Origin: Bacteroidales bacterium
GTDB lineage: Bacteria > Bacteroidota > Bacteroidia > Bacteroidales > F082
NCBI GenBank assembly: GCA_024400295.1
Contig: JAKSNA010000021.1
Location: 1-48,101 of the forward strand
Direction of reading: 5' to 3'
DNA: 48,101 bases
The first letter of the stretch is position 1. Every line of letters starts with the position of its first letter. Below the pieces are notes generated by a model that was given only the letters and a program-made list of their open reading frames with translations, searched no databases and was not told where the DNA came from. A program made the translations under genes and the position numbers. Below are positions 11,925-20,020 of this stretch, in pieces.

Positions 11925-12488
11925 ATGACAGAAGAATCACAATTTATCTTAGACGAAGCAAATGAGACGATGGAAAACACCATCAAACATTTGGAGTCGG
12001 AATTTCAGAAAATCAGAGCCGGAAAGGCAAGCCCGATGATGCTTCAGGGTGTCAAGGTCGAATGCTACGGCGTGCAGATGCCTATCGAGCAGGTCGCGAA
12101 CATCGGGACACCAGATCCGCGACAGATCATAGTCATGCCGTTCGACAAAAGCTCCATCGGCGCGATAGACAAGGCCATACAGGCTGCCAACCTCGGCTTC
12201 AACCCTAAAAACGAAGGCGAGTTCCTCAGAATATTGGTCCCGCCATTGACAGAGGAACGCCGTAAAGACTTGGCCAAACGCGCCAAGACAGCAGCCGAAG
12301 AAGCTAAAGTCGGCGTCAGAAACATCAGACGCAACGCCAACGATGACGCCAAGAAACTTGAAAAGGACGGTGTCTCTGAAGACGAAGTGAAACAGCTTCA
12401 AGAAGAGATCCAGAAACTTACCGACAAGTTCACAAAGAAGGTCGATGACCTTTACGAACTGAAACAGAAAGACATCCTCACCGTTTAG
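11925..12488 (+). CDS. frr: Ribosome recycling factor (Frr/RRF)
   Basis: Splits post-termination ribosomes together with EF-G. The 187 residues show the three-helix-bundle pattern with the family signatures EFQKIRAGKASPMML near the start, VECYGVQMPIEQVANI, and the basic C-terminal helices (RRKDLAKRAKTAAEEAKVG, RNIRRNAND). It ends against a repeat-rich hairpin shared with the convergent ddl gene. Confidence 0.98.
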   Translation: MTEESQFILDEANETMENTIKHLESEFQKIRAGKASPMMLQGVKVECYGVQMPIEQVANIGTPDPRQIIVMPFDKSSIGAIDKAIQAANLGFNPKNEGEFLRILVPPLTEERRKDLAKRAKTAAEEAKVGVRNIRRNANDDAKKLEKDGVSEDEVKQLQEEIQKLTDKFTKKVDDLYELKQKDILTV

Positions 12489-12490
12489 AT

Positions 12491-12560
12491 TTGAGAGTGG
12501 AGTTTTGAGAGTTAAGAGTTGTGTTTTTTAACTTCACTCTCAACTCTCAACACTTCACAC
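12491..12560. terminator. Imperfect inverted repeat between frr and ddl, possible bidirectional terminator
   Basis: The left arm (GAGAGTGGAGTTTTGAGAG onward, about 12493-12522) and right arm (12531-12560, ACTTCACTCTCAACTCTCAA onward) are imperfectly complementary around a T-run (12523-12529). They are made of the same GAGAGTT/AACTCTC words as the other spacer repeats. The ddl stop codon TAA (12563-12565 on the minus strand) adjoins the right arm. Position between convergent genes suggests a terminator, but the stem is not compact or G+C-rich. Confidence 0.5.
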
Positions 12561-12562
12561 TC

Positions 12563-13534
12563 TTAGAAAATGTTTTCCAAGGCCATGCTGAAAAGCTTGT
12601 CCAAGCTTATTCCCATGACGGCTGCCTGTTTCGGCATGATGGAGGCTTCCGACATGCCCGGGACGATGTTCACTTCGATGAATGTGAGCTGTTCGGGTGT
12701 CAGGATGTAGTCGAAACGTGCAAACCCTTTGCACTCGAACTTGTCGTAAAGCATTGCTGATGTGGCTTTTACCTCTATCTCGCTTGCCTCGTCCAAGTCG
12801 GCTGGACAAATCTCATCTGATTTACCATCGGTGTATTTCGCCTCGTAGTCGAAGAACTCGTTTTTGGGTACCACTTCGGTGACGGGAAGCACCATGGTCT
12901 TGCCTTTCACCGACATCACAGTGCAAGCGAGCTCACGGCCTTTGACGAACTTCTCGCACATGACCTGGTCGCCGGCCGAGAATGCCTTCTCTACGGCAAT
13001 GTCGAACTCTTCCTCGTTATGAACCTTGGTGACACCGACTGAAGAGCCGTTGCGTGTCGGCTTGATGAACAATGGCAGACCCAAAGCTTTGATGATCTTC
13101 GCCTTGTCGTATCTGTCGCCTCTGTTGATGATGATAGAAGGAGAGATGTTGGCACCTGCCGCCGCCGCGATGGTCTTGCAGAACTCCTTGTGGAAGGTCA
13201 ATGCCGATGTCGTGAAATTCGATGATGTATAAGGCAGTCCGAGCATCTCAAAGTAACCGAGAAGCTGTCCGTCTTCGCCCGGCACACCGTGAATGGCGTT
13301 GAAAACACCGTCAAATAAAATCTTCCTGCCGTTGAGCGTCACGGAGAAGTCATTCTTGTCGATATTCGTACGCACGCCGTCATCTGAAAGATGATACCAG
13401 CTATCTTTTTGAATCACAACGACATACGAATCATATTCTTCAGGATTAAGATGCGCCTTGACAACTTTCGCGCTCTTGACGGAAATCTCGTATTCCCCGG
13501 AATAACCGCCACAAACAATCGCTATTTTTTTCAT
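12563..13534 (-). CDS. ddl: D-alanine--D-alanine ligase (Ddl)
   Basis: ATP-grasp enzyme joining two D-alanines for the peptidoglycan stem peptide; cytoplasmic. The N-terminus MKKIAIVCGGYSGEYEISVK is the family signature. NAIHGVPGEDGQLLGYFEMLGLPYTSS and the C-terminal FARFDYILT...FIEVNIVPGMSEAS (metal and nucleotide ligands) are well conserved. Length 323 is close to the usual 310-350. It stands alone on the minus strand with its own probable promoter. A short spacer separates it from the divergent PASTA gene, which may also touch the cell wall. Confidence 0.97.
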   Translation of the reverse strand: MKKIAIVCGGYSGEYEISVKSAKVVKAHLNPEEYDSYVVVIQKDSWYHLSDDGVRTNIDKNDFSVTLNGRKILFDGVFNAIHGVPGEDGQLLGYFEMLGLPYTSSNFTTSALTFHKEFCKTIAAAAGANISPSIIINRGDRYDKAKIIKALGLPLFIKPTRNGSSVGVTKVHNEEEFDIAVEKAFSAGDQVMCEKFVKGRELACTVMSVKGKTMVLPVTEVVPKNEFFDYEAKYTDGKSDEICPADLDEASEIEVKATSAMLYDKFECKGFARFDYILTPEQLTFIEVNIVPGMSEASIMPKQAAVMGISLDKLFSMALENIF

Positions 13535-13566
13535 TCCAAAATAAACTTAAATTCAATAAAATTCAT

Positions 13567-13574
13567 TATTTTTG
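13567..13574 (+). promoter_or_regulatory. -7 box (TATTTTTG) for the PASTA-protein gene
   Basis: Exact TAnnTTTG match 54 bases before ATG 13629. It lies inside the predicted leader of the divergent ddl transcript. Confidence 0.55.
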
Positions 13575-13580
13575 TGGCTT

Positions 13581-13588
13581 CAAAATTA
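13581..13588 (-). promoter_or_regulatory. -7 box (TAATTTTG on the minus strand) for ddl
   Basis: The plus strand reads CAAAATTA, giving TAATTTTG on the minus strand, an exact TAnnTTTG match 46 bases before the ddl ATG. It is only 6 bases from the opposite-facing plus-strand box, so the two promoters overlap. Confidence 0.5.
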
Positions 13589-13628
13589 CGAAAAACGTTT
13601 TTAACACAAACGAAAAAAAATAAAAAAA

Positions 13629-14660
13629 ATGAAGGCTCCGAAATTTTTCAGAGATAAATGGTTTTATATTAGTCTTGTGATTATTATCTTGTTGGTAATC
13701 ATTGCTTTTGAAGTGGTTTTCGACCGTCTTGACAGATTTACGCGTCATGGTGATGAAATGATTGTCCCCGACCTCATCGGAATGAATTATGAGGAGGTGC
13801 AGGAGATGTACAAGGATGTTTTTCATTTCCAGCTTGTTGACAGTATATATGTCAGGGATTTTCCGGAAGGTGCCGTGTATCAGCAGAACCCGAAAAAAGG
13901 CCTGAAAATGAAGAAGGGCCGTAACATGTATATCGTCATGACCACCATCTCGCCGGAGATAGTGAAAATGCCTAACCTGAAGAATCTCTCGCTCCGGCAG
14001 GCAATGGTGAAACTCAATTCTGCCGGGTTGAACGTTGACAATCTTGTTTTCGTCGATTATTTCGCAAGGAACGCAGTCATAGGCCAACTCATTGATGGCA
14101 AAGAGGTCGCGCCAAATGACGATGTGGTGAAAGGCAGGTCGGTGACACTCAAGGTTGGCCTCGGCAATGGTGACCAAACGACGCATCTGCCCGACTTGGT
14201 CGGGACACCTTACCGCGAAGTGAAAAATCTCGTCAATGGCGCATCGCTAAATCTCGGCACTGAAATTTTCATTGACACAGACGATCACGACAGTCTTTAC
14301 GTTAGCAAAATGGAACCTGCATACGATGCCAAATCGATGGCGCCGCTTGGCTCTGACGTGAATGTCTGGTATAAGTCAATAAGCAAGTTTGATTTCAGAT
14401 GGTACACGTATGAGAAATTCCGCCGCGACTCGATTGTGGAGAGACTCAGGAGGATAAAGGCAGATACCGAAGACATAAACTACGTGATCGACAGTTTCAA
14501 TTACATACTGTCACACCGCACATTCTCGTATGATTCGGTGCTGCACATTCGGGATATGGAGATGATATATGAACGTCCCGACTCGATTGTGTTTTTTGAT
14601 GAAGAGGATTTGTATTTCAATGATACTGTGAACGATAATAATTATTTTTATGATGAATAG
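13629..14660 (+). CDS. Membrane-anchored PASTA-domain protein
   Basis: The 343-residue product has one N-terminal membrane segment (about residues 11-28, ISLVIIILLVIIAFEVV) followed by three PASTA domains outside the membrane, roughly 43-110 (VPDLIGMNYEEVQEM), 111-182 (MPNLKNLSLRQAMVKL) and 186-255 (LPDLVGTPYREVKNL). PASTA domains bind peptidoglycan or beta-lactam-like ligands in Ser/Thr kinases and penicillin-binding proteins; there is no kinase or transpeptidase domain here. The tail (256-343) is acidic and tyrosine-rich and unrecognised. ddl on one side fits a cell-wall role, but the exact function is unknown. Its last 11 bases overlap the start of the next gene, implying translational coupling. 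Confidence 0.88.
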   Translation: MKAPKFFRDKWFYISLVIIILLVIIAFEVVFDRLDRFTRHGDEMIVPDLIGMNYEEVQEMYKDVFHFQLVDSIYVRDFPEGAVYQQNPKKGLKMKKGRNMYIVMTTISPEIVKMPNLKNLSLRQAMVKLNSAGLNVDNLVFVDYFARNAVIGQLIDGKEVAPNDDVVKGRSVTLKVGLGNGDQTTHLPDLVGTPYREVKNLVNGASLNLGTEIFIDTDDHDSLYVSKMEPAYDAKSMAPLGSDVNVWYKSISKFDFRWYTYEKFRRDSIVERLRRIKADTEDINYVIDSFNYILSHRTFSYDSVLHIRDMEMIYERPDSIVFFDEEDLYFNDTVNDNNYFYDE

Positions 14661-16569
14661 GAAACTTTATATATTTGCGGCCATGTTGTTCATGGGACTG
14701 TGTGGCCATGCGCAGGAATATCTCGTCGGGTTCGGCGATGGTGTCGGCACGAGAGACGGACAGCAAAGGATCGTGTATAATGACAACGTGGCGACACTGC
14801 CTTTCTTCGATGACTTCACGGAGAGCGGCAACAGTCCGTCGCAACAGAGATGGCAGGGCTATTGCGTCTTCACTAACTCAGGTTTTCCGTATCTCCCTGT
14901 CAACTACCGCGCCGCGACGCTTGACCTCGTCGATGAGAAAGGCGCGGTGTATAACAACGGAAGCAGTAGCCCGTTCATCGCCGATTCGCTGATGTCGGTC
15001 GCTATACGCCTCGACAGCCTGGACGGACGGATGCTTTCACCCGCCGACTCGCTTTATCTCAGCTTCTGCTATCAGGCAGGCGGCTTCGGCGACGCCCCCG
15101 ACAAAAACGACTCACTCGTGCTTTGCTTCGGCTATGGCTACGAAGAACTCGTCGTTGACCCCGAAACAGGATTCGAGGTGACTTATGAGAGAACGGCATG
15201 GAGACATATCTGGAGCACGGCCGGAATGGACTTCGACAGCACTTTCACGAAAGTGATGATACCCGTCACCGACACGTGTTTCTTCAAAGAGAGATTCTAT
15301 ATACTTTTCTATAATTACGGAACACTGCCTACGACAATGTACCCGAACGAAAGAAGCAACATGGATATGTGGAACATCGATTTCGTGTATCTGAATGCCG
15401 GCAGGACCTCAAACCCTTCCATTAAGGAAGATTCGTATCCGAAAGTGAGCCTGACGGGGCAAAAACCTCTGTTGCTGAACAGATACAGCTCGATGCCTTA
15501 CAGGCAATATGTTGAGACAAGTCCCGAGGTCTCAATGGGTTACAAGATTCCTGTGTTTGCGACGAATCTTGACTCCATGAACCATCAGGTCCGTTACTAT
15601 TGCGATGTCGAAAACAATTCAAACGGCACGGTATATCATGTCAATGACACCGCTTTCTTGCTTAACCAATATCTGACCGATGGGGTCGTGGCGCACGATG
15701 TCCTGCTGAAGAATTTCCGTTTCCCTGATAATATCCAAAGCGATTCGGCTTCGTTCACAATCCGTCAGTATATCAATGTCGTTGACCAGTACGGCGCGAC
15801 TGTCGCAGGCGACTCGATAATCAGCACACAGGGCTTTTACAACTATTACGCCTACGATGATGGCATACCTGAAAAAGGCTACGGGCTTACGCCTGATGAC
15901 ACATACATGGCAACGCAGTTCAATGTGGCGGTGCCCGACAAACTCTACGGCGTGCAGCTTCTGTTCAACAGGACTTACAACGACGCGAATTTCAATTTCT
16001 TCGACATCTATGTCTGGGGAAATAATGACGGCAAGCCTGGGAATGTGATCTATGTGCTTGAAAATCAAAGGCCGGAATGGTCGGATAATATGTATGAGTT
16101 CACTTATTACGAGTTTGAAAAACCAGTGAATGTCAGCGGGACGTTCTATGTCGGAATCCGGCAGCAGGAGAAAAAATCGATAAACATCGGCTTCGACACT
16201 TCAAGAGATTGCAGTGCGCATAATTTCTTCAAGGTAAGTTCAAATTGGGAGCCGAGCCAGTTTAAAGGCTCACTGATGATTCGTCCTGTCGCCGGCTCGA
16301 ACTATTACATCGGAGTTGATGAGAATCAAGATGTTGTGACAGATTTACAACTTTCGCCTAATCCGGTTTCGAGCGTCCTTCACCTTGACGGGATAAGCGC
16401 GGAGAAGTGCAGTGCAATCATCGTCTATGACCTGACGGGCAGGACTGTGATGAACGTGCCATATTGCAATGAATTGAATGTGAGTGATTTGGATGATGGT
16501 GTCTATATCATTCGCGTGATGACTCATGACGGGGCTTCCATGTCTTCAAAGTTTGTCGTTTCAAAATAA
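14650..16569 (+). CDS. Secreted protein with T9SS type-A C-terminal sorting domain
   Basis: The 639-residue product has a signal peptide (MMNRKLYIFAAMLFMGLCGHAQ), a long beta-rich body without a domain I recognise, and a C-terminal sorting domain beginning near LSPNPVSSVLHLDG and ending with ...DDGVYIIRVM...SKFVVSK. That motif set (PNP, GxYxxRV, K at the end) directs proteins through the type IX system to the cell surface. The body contains FFDDFTESGN near the start and repeated aromatic/aspartate blocks, compatible with jelly-roll-like modules. ATG 14650 and 14653 are both possible. It overlaps the PASTA gene and is 5 bases from rluD, so it sits inside an otherwise housekeeping operon. Confidence 0.85.
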   Translation: MMNRKLYIFAAMLFMGLCGHAQEYLVGFGDGVGTRDGQQRIVYNDNVATLPFFDDFTESGNSPSQQRWQGYCVFTNSGFPYLPVNYRAATLDLVDEKGAVYNNGSSSPFIADSLMSVAIRLDSLDGRMLSPADSLYLSFCYQAGGFGDAPDKNDSLVLCFGYGYEELVVDPETGFEVTYERTAWRHIWSTAGMDFDSTFTKVMIPVTDTCFFKERFYILFYNYGTLPTTMYPNERSNMDMWNIDFVYLNAGRTSNPSIKEDSYPKVSLTGQKPLLLNRYSSMPYRQYVETSPEVSMGYKIPVFATNLDSMNHQVRYYCDVENNSNGTVYHVNDTAFLLNQYLTDGVVAHDVLLKNFRFPDNIQSDSASFTIRQYINVVDQYGATVAGDSIISTQGFYNYYAYDDGIPEKGYGLTPDDTYMATQFNVAVPDKLYGVQLLFNRTYNDANFNFFDIYVWGNNDGKPGNVIYVLENQRPEWSDNMYEFTYYEFEKPVNVSGTFYVGIRQQEKKSINIGFDTSRDCSAHNFFKVSSNWEPSQFKGSLMIRPVAGSNYYIGVDENQDVVTDLQLSPNPVSSVLHLDGISAEKCSAIIVYDLTGRTVMNVPYCNELNVSDLDDGVYIIRVMTHDGASMSSKFVVSK

Positions 16570-16574
16570 AAATT

Positions 16575-17618
16575 ATGTCAGAGGATTTTATCGGGGTGAT
16601 TGGCGACAACAACGAGGAAAGCACAGAGCTTTTCGAGCATTTCAGGATTGTGGCTGACAAAGGTCAGGCGTTGACCCGTGTGGATAAGTTCTTGCAGAAC
16701 CGACTTGAAAACGTATCAAGAAACCGTGTCCAGAATGCCGCGAAAGCGGGAAGCATCTTGGTGAATGACAAGCCTGTCAAATCGAATTACAAGGTGAAAC
16801 CCTTTGATGTGGTGACTGTTGTGTTGGCATATCCGCCGCGCGAAATAGTCATCAATCCGGAGAACATCCCGCTTGATGTCGTATATGAAGATGATGACGT
16901 GATAGTTGTGAATAAGCAGGCAGGGCTTGTTGTACATCCCGGCCACGGGAATTTTGACGGCACCTTGCTCAATGCGCTTGCATATCATTTCAAGGAAAAC
17001 GGCTCGAAAGTGGATAACGGCTTCGGCTATCTTGTGCATCGCATCGACAAAGACACGACGGGCCTGATGGTTGTGGCGAAGAATGAGACCGCGCAGACTG
17101 TCCTCGCAGCGCAGTTTTTCGAGCATTCGATAACACGCCGTTATCAGGCGCTTGTGTGGGGCGACTTCGCTGAAAATGAAGGAGTTGTGGAGGGAAATAT
17201 CGGGCGGTCGATGCGCGACAGAATCGCAATGGCGGTCTATCCCGACGGCTCACAGGGCAAGACGGCAGTGACTCATTATAAGGTCGTAGAACGTTTCAAC
17301 TACGTCACCCTGGTGGAATGCCGCCTCGAGACAGGACGCACGCACCAAATCAGAGTTCACATGCAATATATCGGACATCCGCTGTTCAACGACAGTCTGT
17401 ATGGCGGCGACACGATCCTTAAAGGCACGACGTTCTCGAAATACCGTCAGTTCATCGACAACTGCTTTGATGAGATCCCGCGACACAGCCTCCACGCCAA
17501 AGTGCTTGGTTTTGTGCATCCTACGACAGGGAAAGAGCTATATTTCGATTCGGAAATGCCAAAAGACATGACCTCGGTCATAGAACGTTGGCGTAATTAT
17601 ATTAATGTTAACAAATAA
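16575..17618 (+). CDS. rluD: RluA/RluD-family 23S rRNA pseudouridine synthase
   Basis: Converts uridines to pseudouridine in large-subunit rRNA (or tRNA; RluD-type is the most likely subclass). An S4 RNA-binding domain (about residues 34-95, RVDKFLQNRLENVSRNRVQN) precedes the catalytic domain. The active-site motif is HRIDKDTTG with the catalytic aspartate at residue 158. LETGRTHQIRVHMQYIGHPLFND is also characteristic. At 347 residues it has the usual length. The exact target position cannot be read from sequence. The downstream hldD starts after 12 bases. Confidence 0.93.
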   Translation: MSEDFIGVIGDNNEESTELFEHFRIVADKGQALTRVDKFLQNRLENVSRNRVQNAAKAGSILVNDKPVKSNYKVKPFDVVTVVLAYPPREIVINPENIPLDVVYEDDDVIVVNKQAGLVVHPGHGNFDGTLLNALAYHFKENGSKVDNGFGYLVHRIDKDTTGLMVVAKNETAQTVLAAQFFEHSITRRYQALVWGDFAENEGVVEGNIGRSMRDRIAMAVYPDGSQGKTAVTHYKVVERFNYVTLVECRLETGRTHQIRVHMQYIGHPLFNDSLYGGDTILKGTTFSKYRQFIDNCFDEIPRHSLHAKVLGFVHPTTGKELYFDSEMPKDMTSVIERWRNYINVNK

Positions 17619-17630
17619 CAACGCCTAAAT

Positions 17631-18596
17631 ATGATAGTGATTACAGGTGCGGCAGGTTTCATAGCGAGCGTCGTCGCTGGCTGCCTGAACGAACAAGGCA
17701 GGGAAGACCTCGTCCTTGTTGATGATTTCTCAAAGAAACAAAAAGAAAACAACTATAAAAACAAAGCGTATAAGCTTCTTCTCGACAGGAAGATCCTTCA
17801 CGGATGGTTGGAGAACAACCATAATGACGTTGATTTTGTCATTCATCTTGGCGCGAGGACCGATACCACCGAGTTCGACTGGAATGTCTTTGTCGATCTG
17901 AATGTTGACTATACTGAACGTTTGTGGGCGTTGTGCGCCAAATATGGGATTCCGATCGTATATGCCTCATCAGCGGCCACATACGGCGCCGGAGAACTTG
18001 GCTATGCCGATAGCCATGAGGTGGTGGGGAGGCTTCAGCCGCTCAATCCATACGGACGTTCAAAGAATGAAATCGACAAATGGGTGCTTTCGCAGGAGAA
18101 GTGCCCTCCGTTCTGGGCCGGCTTGAAGTTCTTCAACGTCTATGGCCCGAATGAATACCACAAGGGCAGGATGGCTTCAGTGATTCTTCATTCGTTCCAC
18201 CAGATCAAGGAATGCGGCGAGGTGAGCCTGTTCCGCTCACACCGTCCTGACTATGTTGACGGACAGCAGCTCAGGGACTTTATCTATGTCAAGGATATCG
18301 CTTCAGTGATTCTTTTCCTGCTTGAGAAACGTCCTGAAAGCGGACTCTACAACCTCGGCACCGGCAAGGCGCGTTCGTTCTATGACCTTGCGGCCAACAC
18401 GTTCAGGGCAATGAATATGGAACCTAATATCAGGTTCATCGACATGCCCCTTGACATCCGCGATAAGTATCAGTACTTCACGGAAGCGAAGATGGACAAG
18501 TTGCGTGCGGCAGGCTACGACAAACCGTTCACCTCACTTGAATACGGTGTCTTCGACTATGTGAAAAATTATCTCGTTCCAGAAAGATATTTCTAA
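17631..18596 (+). CDS. hldD: ADP-L-glycero-D-manno-heptose 6-epimerase (HldD/RfaD)
   Basis: Epimerises ADP-D-glycero-heptose to the L-glycero form for the inner core of lipopolysaccharide. It is a short-chain dehydrogenase/reductase-type enzyme of 321 residues. The N-terminal nucleotide loop reads TGAAGFIA (the third glycine of the usual GxxGxxG is alanine). The catalytic tyrosine and lysine are in NPYGRSK (Tyr141, Lys145). Segments such as ILHGWLENN, HLGARTDTTE, KFFNVYGPNEYHKGRMASV and YNLGTGKARSF match the RfaD subgroup rather than UDP-sugar epimerases. Its stop overlaps the end of the convergent MerR gene by 4 bases. Confidence 0.93.
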   Translation: MIVITGAAGFIASVVAGCLNEQGREDLVLVDDFSKKQKENNYKNKAYKLLLDRKILHGWLENNHNDVDFVIHLGARTDTTEFDWNVFVDLNVDYTERLWALCAKYGIPIVYASSAATYGAGELGYADSHEVVGRLQPLNPYGRSKNEIDKWVLSQEKCPPFWAGLKFFNVYGPNEYHKGRMASVILHSFHQIKECGEVSLFRSHRPDYVDGQQLRDFIYVKDIASVILFLLEKRPESGLYNLGTGKARSFYDLAANTFRAMNMEPNIRFIDMPLDIRDKYQYFTEAKMDKLRAAGYDKPFTSLEYGVFDYVKNYLVPERYF

Positions 18597-18934
18597 AGTT
18601 GCTTCTGTCTGTCGGCGAGTTGCTTGTCGAGGTCGAGGAGGAACTCTCTTGCGTGCGTCAGGGTGCGCATCATCGTGGCGTTCTCTTCGAGTTTGTCGAA
18701 CTTTGTCTTCATGGCTTCTTTCGCGCCTTGAAGCGTATAGCCTTTCACTTTCACCAATTGGTAGATGATCTGAAGATAGCGGATGTCGCGTTCGGTGTAT
18801 TTGCGGCTTCCGGCGGCGTTCTTGCGCGGACGCAGCACCTCAAACTCACTCTCCCAGAAACGGATGGTCGATGCGTTCAGGTTGAACATCTCGGCAACCT
18901 CGCTGATTTTGTAGTATAATTTCTTTACTTCCAT
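18593..18934 (-). CDS. MerR-family transcriptional regulator
   Basis: A 113-residue protein with an N-terminal winged helix-turn-helix (YYKISEVAEMFNLNASTIRFWESEF, residues 5-29) and a second basic motif RKNAAGSRKYTERDI, both standard for MerR proteins. The C-terminal coiled coil is short and has no cysteines for metal sensing, so its signal, if any, is unknown. I chose ATG 18934 because the frame upstream runs into the M23 gene; it starts 1 base after that gene's stop, so the two are co-transcribed. The 3' ends of this gene and hldD overlap by 4 bases with no room for a classic terminator. Confidence 0.92.
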   Translation of the reverse strand: MEVKKLYYKISEVAEMFNLNASTIRFWESEFEVLRPRKNAAGSRKYTERDIRYLQIIYQLVKVKGYTLQGAKEAMKTKFDKLEENATMMRTLTHAREFLLDLDKQLADRQKQL

Positions 18935-18935
18935 A

Positions 18936-19907
18936 TTAATCCATTGTTTGTGAAGGTTCTTGCGATAATTCAAGAATCATGTCGTACTCCTGCGGGGTTA
19001 AGTCGTTGAAGAAGAAGTTGATGGGATTGACAGCCTTGCCGTTTTTCAGCACCTCGTAATGCAGGTGCGGAGCTGTTGACTTGCCGGTGTTGCCGACGGT
19101 CGCAATCTGTTCTCCCCTTTTGACTTTCTGTCCGACTTTCACGAGCGACTTCTCGATATGTGCATATCTCGTCTTATAACCATATCCGTGGTCGATGATG
19201 ATGTTGTTGCCGTAGCCGGTCTTCGCTTTCTCTACTTTGACAACCTTGCCGTCGCCAGAGCTGAAGATCCCAGTCCCGAGCGGCGCGCTGAAGTCTATGC
19301 CGCTGTGGAACTTGTGAACCTTGTAAAACGGGTCGGTCCTGTTGCCGAAATGCGACGAGATGCGGTGAATGTCAACGTTCCTCACCGGCATGATGGCCGG
19401 AATGCAGCCGAGCATCTCGGTCTTGTTCTTCGCAAACTCAAAAACCTCATCAAGTGATTTCGACTGCACGTACAACTGACTTTCGATGGTGTCAATCTTT
19501 TTTGTAACCGACTTGACAATCATGGAGTTGTCGTATCCGTCGAGGAACTCGTAACGCTTGGTGTCTCCATAGACGTTTTTTCTTATTGAAGAAGGTATCG
19601 GCTCTGCCTCAAAGATGATACGGTAAATGTTGTCATCACGGTCTTGAATCTCACTCAACAGAGCGTCGATGTTCTCAAGTTCATCGCTCATAATCTCGTA
19701 TTGAAGCTGCAAAAACTCAATCTCACGCGCCTGCGCATGCTCCTTCGGGGAGCCGACGTACTTGTTTATGAAATGTATAGCACATCCGCCAAGCATGGCA
19801 GCAGTCAGCAAATAAAGTGTAACCCTTGCTAAACGCTGCTTCCAAGAAATCCTATATTCTTCATAATCAAGTGTTTGATCATTATATATGTATTTCTTTC
19901 TTGCCAT
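18936..19907 (-). CDS. Membrane-anchored M23 (LytM) peptidase
   Basis: A zinc endopeptidase of peptidoglycan cross-bridges or stem peptides, or a degenerate activator of amidases. The 323-residue product has a basic N-terminus, one membrane segment (near LYLLTAAMLGGCAIHFI), a helical coiled-coil stretch (about 55-150) and a LytM domain in the last 140 residues. Active-site elements are complete: HFGNRTDP, the HSGIDF histidine/aspartate pair, and HLHYEV, with TRYAHI between. Catalysis is therefore plausible. ATG 19907 is preferred; an in-frame TTG three codons upstream is weaker. The MerR gene follows it directly, and alaS is divergent. Confidence 0.93.
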   Translation of the reverse strand: MARKKYIYNDQTLDYEEYRISWKQRLARVTLYLLTAAMLGGCAIHFINKYVGSPKEHAQAREIEFLQLQYEIMSDELENIDALLSEIQDRDDNIYRIIFEAEPIPSSIRKNVYGDTKRYEFLDGYDNSMIVKSVTKKIDTIESQLYVQSKSLDEVFEFAKNKTEMLGCIPAIMPVRNVDIHRISSHFGNRTDPFYKVHKFHSGIDFSAPLGTGIFSSGDGKVVKVEKAKTGYGNNIIIDHGYGYKTRYAHIEKSLVKVGQKVKRGEQIATVGNTGKSTAPHLHYEVLKNGKAVNPINFFFNDLTPQEYDMILELSQEPSQTMD

Positions 19908-19955
19908 GCTTTTCAAAACAAAAAAATAAAACGAATTATTTGTTTTTTAGTGCGG

Positions 19956-19963
19956 CAAAGATA
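19956..19963 (-). promoter_or_regulatory. -7 box (TATCTTTG, minus strand) for M23-merR
   Basis: The plus strand reads CAAAGATA, an exact TAnnTTTG match on the minus strand, 48 bases before the M23 ATG. Confidence 0.5.
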
Positions 19964-19974
19964 ATATTTTTTGG

Positions 19975-19982
19975 TAAATTTG
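19975..19982 (+). promoter_or_regulatory. -7 box (TAAATTTG) for alaS
   Basis: Exact TAnnTTTG match, 38 bases before the alaS ATG. The M23 box lies 11 bases away on the other strand, so the -33 region of one overlaps the core of the other. Confidence 0.55.
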
Positions 19983-20020
19983 CACACTTTTTTTGACAAA
20001 AATTAAATAAGGCGTAATAA

